Source: Providencia rettgeri (lineage in GTDB: Bacteria; Pseudomonadota; Gammaproteobacteria; Enterobacterales; Enterobacteriaceae). Taken from it: a stretch of 64,000 nucleotides of DNA. Below, one piece after another: positions 57,069-64,000 of this stretch. The position numbers and the translations under genes are program-made. Within the stretch, counting starts at the first letter, position 1, and every line of letters starts with the position of its first letter. Location: the NCBI RefSeq assembly GCF_013702265.1, contig NZ_CP059348.1:1240001-1304000 (forward strand), in the 5' to 3' direction. The notes under the pieces were generated by a model, which did no database searches, had not been told where the DNA came from, and saw only the letters and a program-made list of their open reading frames with translations.

Positions 57069-58106
57069 GTGAGCCAACTAAAACAGTGGACAATAAAACA
57101 AGCTAACGAACTGTTTTCAATGCCGTTTTTTGAATTATTATTTCAAGCACAGCAAGTACATCGCCAACATTTTGACCCGCAACAAGTGCAAGTGAGCACG
57201 CTGCTATCTATCAAAACAGGGGCATGTCCTGAAGATTGTAAGTATTGCGCTCAGAGTGCGCGGTATAAAACGGGCTTAGAAACTGAGCGCTTGATGGAAG
57301 TCCAGCAAGTGGTTGAATCGGCGAAGAAAGCGAAAAATGCCGGTTCTACGCGTTTTTGTATGGGGGCTGCGTGGCGTAACCCGAAAGAGCGTGATATGCC
57401 TTACCTTGAAATGATGGTCAAGGAAGTGAAAGCGCTAGGCATGGAAACGTGCATGACGCTGGGGATGATTGATGATTCGCAAGCAGGTCGCTTAGCGGAT
57501 GCGGGTTTGGATTACTATAACCATAACCTTGATACCTCACCGGAATATTACGGCAATATTATCACCACGCGAACTTACCAAGACCGTTTAGATACGCTGG
57601 ATAACGTGCGTAATGCGGGAATTAAAGTCTGTTCAGGTGGCATTTTGGGACTAGGTGAAAAAGTCAGTGACCGTGCGGCATTACTCGTGCAGCTGGCGAA
57701 CTTACCAAAGCCACCAGAAAGTGTGCCTATCAATATGTTGATGAAGGTTGAAGGCACGCCAATGGCAGATAACGACGATGTCGATCCATTTGATTTTATT
57801 CGTACTATTGCTGTGGCGCGGATTATGATGCCAAGCTCCTACGTGCGTTTATCCGCAGGGCGTGAGCATATGAACGAGCAAACCCAAGCGTTGTGCTTTA
57901 TGGCGGGTGCGAACTCTGTTTTCTATGGCTGCAAACTGTTAACCACACCAAACCCGGATGAAAATAAAGATATTGCGCTGTTTAAAAAGCTGAATATCAA
58001 CCCTGAACGTATCGAAATGGAAGACGGGGAAGACCTACAAGCAGCGAAACTGGCAGAAACACTGTTAACCGCTGACAATCCGCAATTCTATAATGCGGCC
58101 GTCTGA
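57069..58106 (+). CDS. bioB: Biotin synthase
   Basis: A 345-residue radical-SAM enzyme that inserts sulfur into dethiobiotin. The SAM-cluster cysteines are C53, C57 and C60 in [10 protein letters not shown], and the [2Fe-2S] ligand region includes [19 protein letters not shown] and [12 protein letters not shown]. It starts at GTG with GGAG seven bases upstream. Length matches E. coli BioB (346). Stop codon overlaps the bioF start by one base (TGATG). Confidence 0.97.
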   Translation: MSQLKQWTIKQANELFSMPFFELLFQAQQVHRQHFDPQQVQVSTLLSIKTGACPEDCKYCAQSARYKTGLETERLMEVQQVVESAKKAKNAGSTRFCMGAAWRNPKERDMPYLEMMVKEVKALGMETCMTLGMIDDSQAGRLADAGLDYYNHNLDTSPEYYGNIITTRTYQDRLDTLDNVRNAGIKVCSGGILGLGEKVSDRAALLVQLANLPKPPESVPINMLMKVEGTPMADNDDVDPFDFIRTIAVARIMMPSSYVRLSAGREHMNEQTQALCFMAGANSVFYGCKLLTTPNPDENKDIALFKKLNINPERIEMEDGEDLQAAKLAETLLTADNPQFYNAAV

Positions 58107-59263
58107 TGGTCTGGACATCGTTTATCGATAGCCAATTGCAGAAGCGCAAAGACGCTTCTGCATGGCGTGAGCGCAGATGTATTGAAAAAAGCTCTGGGCG
58201 GGAACTCCATTTTCAAGGCAAAAGCTACCTGAATTTTTCGTCGAATGATTATTTAGGGCTGAGCCAACATTCTGAAATTATCCGTGCTTGGCAGCAAGGT
58301 GCGCATGAATATGGGGTAGGAAGTGGTGGCTCTGGGCATATCACGGGGTTCACTCACGCTCATTACCAAGCGGAGCAGAAGCTAGCGGATTGGCTAGGTT
58401 ATCCACGTGCCATTTTGTTTATCTCTGGCTTTGCCGCTAACCATGCTTTGATCACCGCGTTAATGACGGCGGAAGACCGTATTTTGGCTGATAAACTCAG
58501 CCATGCTTCTTTGTTAGAAGGGGCGATGCATTCCCAAGCCCAGTTACGACGCTTTAGCCACAATCGTGTTGATTCCTTAAAAAAACTAATCAGCAAACCC
58601 CATACAGCGAAAACGTTAGTGGTGACGGAAGGGGTGTTCAGCATGGATGGGGACAGTGCACCACTTGATGAACTGCAAACACTGGCTCACGCTCACAATG
58701 CATGGTTGATGGTGGATGATGCTCATGGACTTGGGATCTGGGGCAAGCAAGGGCGTGGTAGTTGTGATGAATATGGTATTAAGCCCGATATTCTCGTGGC
58801 CACCTTTGGTAAAGCCGTTGGCGTTAGCGGGGCAGCGGTGTTGTGTGATGAACGCACTGCGGACTTTTTAATTCAAGCGGCTCGCCACCTTATTTACAGC
58901 ACCTCAATGCCTCCGGCTCAAGCCGTTGCTATCTCGGCGGCGGTAGGAGAAATTCAACAAGCGGACGAGCAGCGAGCTCAATTACAGCGCAATATTCACT
59001 ATTTTAAGCGCCAGCTTAATTTACCGGATATGCATCTAGTGGATTCGAATACGGCTATCCAACCGCTGATTGTCGGGGATAACGAAAAGAGTTTGCAGTT
59101 ATCACAATTTTTGCGCGAGAAAGGCATTTGGGTTCAAGCAATTAGACCACCGACGGTTCCACCGGGTAGTGCTAGATTACGCATGACATTAAGCGCTGCT
59201 CATCAGCAAGACGATATCGACAAATTATTGGAGGCACTCAATGAGTTTGTCTTTGTATCATGA
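58106..59263 (+). CDS. bioF: 8-amino-7-oxononanoate synthase
   Basis: A 385-residue PLP enzyme of the alpha-oxoamine synthase family that condenses pimeloyl-thioester with alanine. The PLP lysine is K236 in [25 protein letters not shown] and [10 protein letters not shown] are cofactor and substrate motifs. It starts by a one-base overlap with bioB and overlaps bioC by 23 bp at the other end. Confidence 0.97.
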   Translation: MVWTSFIDSQLQKRKDASAWRERRCIEKSSGRELHFQGKSYLNFSSNDYLGLSQHSEIIRAWQQGAHEYGVGSGGSGHITGFTHAHYQAEQKLADWLGYPRAILFISGFAANHALITALMTAEDRILADKLSHASLLEGAMHSQAQLRRFSHNRVDSLKKLISKPHTAKTLVVTEGVFSMDGDSAPLDELQTLAHAHNAWLMVDDAHGLGIWGKQGRGSCDEYGIKPDILVATFGKAVGVSGAAVLCDERTADFLIQAARHLIYSTSMPPAQAVAISAAVGEIQQADEQRAQLQRNIHYFKRQLNLPDMHLVDSNTAIQPLIVGDNEKSLQLSQFLREKGIWVQAIRPPTVPPGSARLRMTLSAAHQQDDIDKLLEALNEFVFVS

Positions 59264-60056
59264 TGAGGCGAGTTTATCGCGAAATACTCGAGAAAAAGCC
59301 AAGATAGCGTCGGCATTTGGGCGTGCAGCTTCCCGTTATGATTCTCTGGCTAGCTATCAACAAAATAGCGGTAAGCAGCTGCTTAGCTTGTTAGAAAGCC
59401 ACGGGGCAATAGAGACTTCTATGTTTTCTCAACAGGTATTAGATGCAGGTTGTGGAACAGGATTTTTTAGCCAAATTATCAAACAGATGGGAGCGCATGT
59501 GACGGCGCTTGACCTCTCCGCGGGCATGCTGGATGTCGCGCGAAGCAAGCAAGCGGCGCACCGTTATGTGTGTGGGGATATGGACACACTTCCTTTTGAG
59601 GATGCCAGTTTTGATTGGGTATTTTCGAATTTAGCCATTCAGTGGTGCGATGATCTATCTCATGCTCTAAGCGAGTTATATCGTGTGACCAAGCCTGGTG
59701 GCATTATCGGGTTCACCACATTAGCGGAGCACTCCCTTGGTGAACTCTCGACGGCTTGGAAAGCGTTAGATGACTCCCCTCATGTTAACCGTTTTTTACC
59801 CTACTCAAAGATTATTAAGAGCTGTCAGGCGTGGCGTAGCCAACTTTATCAACAAGCGGATACGCTCTATTTTTCTAACCTCATTGAATTGCTTAATTCG
59901 GTGAAGGGGATCGGCGCAACTCACTTAACTGCGGGTCGCCAAGCGGGGCTGATGACACGTCAGCGTTTGCAGCAACTCATCGAGGTATACCCAAATACCG
60001 AGAAAGGGCTGCCATTAACCTATCAAACTGTATTTGGAATTATTTATCGTGACTAA
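59241..60056 (+). CDS. bioC: Malonyl-ACP O-methyltransferase BioC
   Basis: A 271-residue SAM-dependent methyltransferase (motif [14 protein letters not shown], then [15 protein letters not shown]). It methylates malonyl-ACP so that fatty-acid enzymes can build the pimeloyl chain of biotin. It is about 20 residues longer than E. coli BioC (251), mostly at the N-terminus; the ATG has ggagg upstream inside bioF. It overlaps bioF by 23 bp and bioD by 8 bp. Confidence 0.95.
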   Translation: MSLSLYHDEASLSRNTREKAKIASAFGRAASRYDSLASYQQNSGKQLLSLLESHGAIETSMFSQQVLDAGCGTGFFSQIIKQMGAHVTALDLSAGMLDVARSKQAAHRYVCGDMDTLPFEDASFDWVFSNLAIQWCDDLSHALSELYRVTKPGGIIGFTTLAEHSLGELSTAWKALDDSPHVNRFLPYSKIIKSCQAWRSQLYQQADTLYFSNLIELLNSVKGIGATHLTAGRQAGLMTRQRLQQLIEVYPNTEKGLPLTYQTVFGIIYRD

Positions 60057-60723
60057 AACGTATTTTGTAACCGGAACCGATACTGAAATCGGCAAAACGA
60101 TGTCGAGTTGTGCATTGTTGCAAGCGGCTAATCTGCAAGGGCTGAAAACCGTAGGGTATAAGCCAGTTGCTTCAGGTAGCGAAATGACGGCTCAAGGTTT
60201 GCGTAATAGCGATGCACTACAACTGCAAGCTAATAGCCGCGTTACAGTGCCTTATGAGCAAATCAATCCTATCATTTTTGAAGTGCCGACATCACCACAC
60301 ATTGTTAGTGAAAAAACAGGTCAGCCCATTGAATTTTCTGTGATGACTCAAGGGCTAAAACAGTTACAGAAGCAGGCTGAATGGGTACTAGTGGAAGGTG
60401 CTGGCGGCTGGTATACCCCATTATCTGCCGAACAAACCTACGCAGATTGGGTGGTTGAGCAGCAGTTACCCGTGATTTTGGTGGTTGGTGTGAAGCTTGG
60501 ATGTATTAACCATGCGGTATTAACCGCGCAAGCTGTGAAAGCCTCTGGGTTATCTTTAGTTGGCTGGGTTGCGAATGAAGTGGAGCCTGCGGGCACATAT
60601 CAACAAGAATATCTCACTGCATTGAAGCGTATGATCGATGCGCCATGCTTAGGGATCATCCCGCATATCGAAAGCCAATCTACCGATTGTTTAGGGCAAT
60701 ATTTAGACCTTCCCTTCCTTTAA
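60049..60723 (+). CDS. bioD: Dethiobiotin synthetase
   Basis: A 224-residue ATP-dependent carboxylase that forms the ureido ring. P-loop TGTDTEIGKTMSS is N-terminal. KPVASGS, EGAGGW and PTSPHIVSE are the substrate and Mg motifs. I place the start at GTG 60049, inside the bioC end, giving [11 protein letters not shown] like E. coli MSKRYFVTGTD; an in-frame TTG at 60034 is possible but less likely. Last gene of bioBFCD. Confidence 0.93.
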   Translation: MTKTYFVTGTDTEIGKTMSSCALLQAANLQGLKTVGYKPVASGSEMTAQGLRNSDALQLQANSRVTVPYEQINPIIFEVPTSPHIVSEKTGQPIEFSVMTQGLKQLQKQAEWVLVEGAGGWYTPLSAEQTYADWVVEQQLPVILVVGVKLGCINHAVLTAQAVKASGLSLVGWVANEVEPAGTYQQEYLTALKRMIDAPCLGIIPHIESQSTDCLGQYLDLPFL

Positions 60724-61004
60724 GATCCCTTAAAAATCGTCATAAACCCGCTATACAATTAGCTATGGCGGGAATACGCCTTTGACTTGTTTTCGCCGAT
60801 CTTTTTTAACGTTAATGATCCTTTTTTTGTCAAGTTTCATCGGGAAAATACTAAGTAGTTTCCGTAAAAAAACAGAATATTTTTCTTTTGTCGCGAATGG
60901 AGAGTAAAAACACTTTCACCATTTCGCCATATTTCTGTCATTTTATTGTCAAACCGTAAAATGAGCATGTTACGGGAGTGCATGAGGCGGAAGGGCTTCC
61001 AGAG

Positions 61005-61027
61005 TTATCCACTATTTCTGTGGATAA
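61005..61027. promoter_or_regulatory. Inverted pair of DnaA boxes upstream of uvrB
   Basis: TTATCCACT (61005-61013, one mismatch) and TGTGGATAA (61019-61027, exact complement of TTATCCACA) form a 9-bp inverted repeat. DnaA binding upstream of uvrB has been reported in E. coli. The rest of the 624 bp bioD-uvrB gap holds an AT-rich inverted repeat (61116-61145) and no gene. Confidence 0.7.
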
Positions 61028-61290
61028 CCTTGTGAATTAACATTCAAAAACCATTCTGATGCTAGGTGACAAGCGGCTTTGCCTTTATTTGATGTGATTC
61101 TGGGCTTTTGTATAATTTTATTTAAATACAATTAGTTAAATAAAAGCAAGCGTTCTATTTAGATTTGCGTTAAAGCCAAAAAGTCTAAAAGCATAAAATA
61201 TCCACTTTCGAAAAGGTCAAGTTTTATTTTGGGGATAACATTTTCGTAAACAGATTTCAACCTCATAAAAAGGAAATTTATCGCCAGCAC

Positions 61291-61318
61291 TTGAAGCTGG
61301 TTTTTTATCCAGTATCAT
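61291..61318 (+). promoter_or_regulatory. uvrB promoter with LexA (SOS) box in its spacer
   Basis: -35 TTGAAG (61291-61296), 16 bp spacer, -10 TATCAT (61313-61318). The spacer is exactly CTGGTTTTTTATCCAG (61297-61312), a canonical CTG-N10-CAG LexA operator resembling the one at E. coli uvrB. LexA binding would exclude RNA polymerase until DNA damage. Confidence 0.9.
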
Positions 61319-61347
61319 AGGCGAGAGATTATTAAAGAGGCATAACT

Positions 61348-63366
61348 ATGAGCAAGGATTTTAAACTGTATTCTGATTTTCAGCCGGGAGGCGATCAGCC
61401 TGAGGCGATTCGTAAATTAAGAGAAGGGTTAGAAGATGGTCTTGCTCATCAAACCTTGTTAGGGGTTACGGGGTCGGGTAAAACTTTTACAATTGCCAAC
61501 GTTATCGCGCAAGAAAATCGCCCAACGATGTTGATGGCACATAACAAAACTTTGGCGGCGCAACTCTACAGCGAAATGAAAGCCTTCTTTCCTGAGAACG
61601 CAGTGGAGTATTTCGTTTCTTACTACGACTATTATCAGCCTGAAGCGTATGTCCCCAGCTCGGATACCTTTATTGAGAAAGATGCCTCGGTAAACGAACA
61701 TATCGAGCAGATGCGTTTGTCTGCAACCAAAGCTTTACTTGAGCGCCGTGATGTCATTGTAGTGGCATCGGTCTCTGCAATTTATGGGTTGGGTGATCCA
61801 GATAGCTACTTAAAAATGATGCTGCACTTGACTGACGGCATGATCATTGACCAGCGCTCTATTTTGCGCCGCCTTGCAGACTTGCAGTATACCCGTAATG
61901 ACCAAGCATTCACGCGAGGAACTTTCCGCGTTCGTGGCGAAGTGATTGATATTTTCCCAGCAGAATCCGATGAATATGCATTAAGAGTTGAACTTTTTGA
62001 TGATGAAGTGGAGCGATTATCGTTGTTCGACCCGTTAACCGGAGCTATTCAACATCGCGTACCACGTTTTACCGTCTACCCAAAAACTCACTACGTGACG
62101 CCAAGAGAACGGATCCTTGAGGCGATGGAAAATATCAAAGTCGAGTTAGCCGATAGGCGAAAAGTGTTGTTAGAGAATCATAAGCTACTGGAAGAGCAGC
62201 GGATCACTCAGCGCACCCAATTTGATTTGGAAATGATGAATGAGCTGGGCTACTGCTCAGGGATTGAAAACTATTCACGTTATCTTTCGGGTCGCGCACC
62301 GGGCGAGCCACCGCCAACCTTATTTGATTATTTGCCCGCTGATGGATTGCTGGTTGTGGATGAGTCTCACGTCACCATCCCTCAAATTGGTGCGATGTAT
62401 AAAGGTGACCGTTCTCGTAAAGAGACTCTCGTCGAGTATGGTTTCCGGCTGCCTTCTGCCCTCGATAACCGCCCAATGCGGTTTGAAGAATTTGAAGCTT
62501 TAGCGCCTCAAACTATCTATGTCTCTGCGACACCGGGTAATTACGAGTTGGATAAATCAGGGCAGGAAGTGATTGAGCAGGTAGTTAGACCTACTGGGCT
62601 GCTTGATCCACTGATTGAGGTACGTCCGGTGGCAACGCAGGTGGATGATTTGCTATCCGAAATTCGTATTCGCGTCCAGAAGCAGGAGCGTGTGCTGGTC
62701 ACCACCTTAACCAAACGCATGGCGGAAGATCTCACCGAATATTTAGAAGAGCATGGGGAGCGTGTGCGTTATTTGCACTCGGATATTGATACGGTTGAGC
62801 GTGTCGAAATTATTCGTGATTTACGCCTCGGCGAGTTTGATGTACTGGTTGGGATCAACTTATTGCGAGAAGGTTTGGATATGCCAGAGGTTTCGCTGGT
62901 GGCTATCCTTGATGCTGATAAAGAAGGTTTCTTACGTTCAGAACGTTCACTGATCCAAACCATCGGTCGTGCAGCGCGTAACTTGAACGGTAAAGCCATT
63001 TTGTATGGGGATAGGATCACTAACTCCATGGAAAAAGCCATTGCTGAGACAGAACGACGTCGTGCCAAACAGATGGCGTTTAACGAAGCCCATGGCATCA
63101 CGCCTAAAGGCTTGAACAAGAAAGTGGGGGATATCCTCCAGATTGGTCACAAAGTGGGTGGCAAAGGGAAAGGGCGCAGCAAAGAGAGCATCAAAGATGA
63201 ATCTCTGCTTAATGTTCAATCCATGTCAACGAAAGAGCTGGAGCAGCGTATTTCTCAATTGGAAGCACAGATGTACAAACATGCTCAAGATCTGGAATTT
63301 GAAGCCGCTGCTCGAGTACGTGACGAATTACAAACATTACGAAACCAATTTATCGCCAATTCGTAA
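61348..63366 (+). CDS. uvrB: Excinuclease ABC subunit B
   Basis: A 672-residue nucleotide-excision-repair helicase-like protein (E. coli 673). Walker [10 protein letters not shown] (39-47), the DNA-inserting beta-hairpin region with [10 protein letters not shown] (about 92-101), DEAD-like [11 protein letters not shown], helicase motif VI IGRAARN, and the C-terminal UVR motif (about 632-667) that contacts UvrC. It receives DNA from UvrA and verifies the lesion. agagg Shine-Dalgarno sequence; LexA-controlled promoter 30 bp upstream. Confidence 0.98.
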   Translation: MSKDFKLYSDFQPGGDQPEAIRKLREGLEDGLAHQTLLGVTGSGKTFTIANVIAQENRPTMLMAHNKTLAAQLYSEMKAFFPENAVEYFVSYYDYYQPEAYVPSSDTFIEKDASVNEHIEQMRLSATKALLERRDVIVVASVSAIYGLGDPDSYLKMMLHLTDGMIIDQRSILRRLADLQYTRNDQAFTRGTFRVRGEVIDIFPAESDEYALRVELFDDEVERLSLFDPLTGAIQHRVPRFTVYPKTHYVTPRERILEAMENIKVELADRRKVLLENHKLLEEQRITQRTQFDLEMMNELGYCSGIENYSRYLSGRAPGEPPPTLFDYLPADGLLVVDESHVTIPQIGAMYKGDRSRKETLVEYGFRLPSALDNRPMRFEEFEALAPQTIYVSATPGNYELDKSGQEVIEQVVRPTGLLDPLIEVRPVATQVDDLLSEIRIRVQKQERVLVTTLTKRMAEDLTEYLEEHGERVRYLHSDIDTVERVEIIRDLRLGEFDVLVGINLLREGLDMPEVSLVAILDADKEGFLRSERSLIQTIGRAARNLNGKAILYGDRITNSMEKAIAETERRRAKQMAFNEAHGITPKGLNKKVGDILQIGHKVGGKGKGRSKESIKDESLLNVQSMSTKELEQRISQLEAQMYKHAQDLEFEAAARVRDELQTLRNQFIANS

Positions 63367-63404
63367 TTCACGATAATCGTTAAAAACGTAGTAATTTATT
63401 AAGC

Positions 63405-63446
63405 GCCTCTTAGCACTGCAATATGCAGGTTAAGGGGCTTTTTTTA
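63405..63446 (+). terminator. Terminator of uvrB
   Basis: Stem gcctcttag / ttaaggggc with an inner ctgca/tgcag hairpin, followed by seven T. Confidence 0.88.
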
Positions 63447-63588
63447 TGAATGAAATAAGTAAATAATTCGATTAAAAGCAAAGAGTTAACCTGTCAAGGA
63501 ATTATCGTAAATTAGGACTAACTTTTTCTCACTCTCCCAAAAATATTGGTTAGTATCTCGTCATCTTATGAACCAAGACGAGACCGAG

Positions 63589-64000
63589 ATGGTGACCCAA
63601 TCAATTGTAGCTCCTCATGATTCAACCTTTAAAGGCTTTATGAGCAAAGTGGATAATGCGCGGGATTTTTTTGAAGTCCATCTTCCTAATCGCATTAAGC
63701 ACCTCTGCAATTTTGATACCTTGAAGTTAGCCAGTGCTTCATTTGTGGATAAAACATTGCGCTCTCGTTTCTCGGACATGCTCTATTCCGTTCAAACACT
63801 CAAGGGTAAGGGGTATTTTTATTTCTTGGTGGAGCACCAGTCTTCCCCCGATAAGCTTATGGGCTGGCGGCTGATGCATTACGCATTTTGCGCGATGAAT
63901 CAGCATTTGCAGCAAGGGCATCAAACTTTGCCGCTGGTGGTTCCCATCCTGTTTTATCATGGAAATCAATCCCCTTATCCTTATTCCCAATCATGGACGG
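63589..64000 (+). CDS. Rpn/YhgA-type putative nuclease, N-terminal part (3' end outside window)
   Basis: The frame is open to the window end, so only about 137 residues are seen. It begins near HDSTFKGFMSKVDNARDFFE and contains LKLASASFVDKTLRSRFSDMLYS and YFYFLVEHQSSPDKLMGWRL, the hallmarks of the YhgA/Rpn family (PF04754, PD-(D/E)XK-like). In E. coli RpnA-E promote RecA-independent recombination and cut DNA. EHQS is the probable E-x-Q active-site strand. The ATG at 63589 is tentative; 63568 is an in-frame alternative. No inverted repeats of a transposon are visible. The family is often duplicated and horizontally spread. Confidence 0.88.
   Translation, partial: MVTQSIVAPHDSTFKGFMSKVDNARDFFEVHLPNRIKHLCNFDTLKLASASFVDKTLRSRFSDMLYSVQTLKGKGYFYFLVEHQSSPDKLMGWRLMHYAFCAMNQHLQQGHQTLPLVVPILFYHGNQSPYPYSQSWT

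Noticed and set aside
1-64000. Insertion sequences, prophage or plasmid-type genes
   Set aside because: No transposase with inverted repeats, integrase, or phage structural gene was seen; the only mobility-related item is the partial Rpn gene, whose transposase label is historical.

Overview
The window is a piece of a gammaproteobacterial chromosome. Protein sequences, gene order and modest GC content point to Enterobacterales, most likely Morganellaceae and probably Providencia; this is an inference from similarity that I could not test by search. Gene order follows the Escherichia coli map from glnS through kdp, ybgI, gltA-sdh-suc, cyd, tol-pal, the lysine tRNA cluster, nadA-pnuC, aroG, gpmA, mod, ybhA-pgl, bio and uvrB. 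Lineage-specific insertions interrupt it.

Layout. 1-5350: the 3' end of glnS, then a Fur-boxed iron locus on the minus strand (TonB-dependent receptor plus an exported Fes-like esterase) and a small exported DUF5329 protein. 5469-13352: kdpFABCDE on the minus strand, with a KdpE-type operator upstream. 13804-18967: ybfA, an exported C69 dipeptidase, ybgI, and a divergent MFS exporter/AraC regulator pair. 19036-30802: gltA divergent from sdhCDAB-sucABCD, i.e. citrate synthase, succinate dehydrogenase, 2-oxoglutarate dehydrogenase E1/E2 and succinyl-CoA synthetase. 31630-34780: cytochrome bd oxidase (cydABX-ybgE) behind a long AT-rich leader with an FNR-like box. 34916-40431: ybgC-tolQRAB-pal-cpoB envelope operon.

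40637-41335 is the most unusual stretch: three intact identical tRNA-Lys(UUU) genes mixed with three tRNA-like remnants. Each remnant's T-loop is expanded by strings of small triloop hairpins, mostly with GAA loops. 41400-46571: an ANT(6)-like nucleotidyltransferase, nadA-pnuC with a NadR box, aroG, and an unknown membrane protein. 46748-53452: gpmA, modE-modF, acrZ, and modABC behind a ModE palindrome. 53646-60723: ybhA/pgl and bioA/bioBFCD. 61348-63366: uvrB with a LexA box inside its promoter and a DnaA-box pair upstream. The window ends inside an Rpn/YhgA-type nuclease gene.

Three ERIC elements are present in three states: an exact 127 bp copy, a copy lacking the central palindrome, and a 127 bp copy preceded by an extra ERIC-end fragment. 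No insertion sequence, prophage or CRISPR array was seen. Most of the window is housekeeping. The novelty is in the tRNA-Lys remnants, the structured spacers in the sdh-suc operon, and the accessory insertions.
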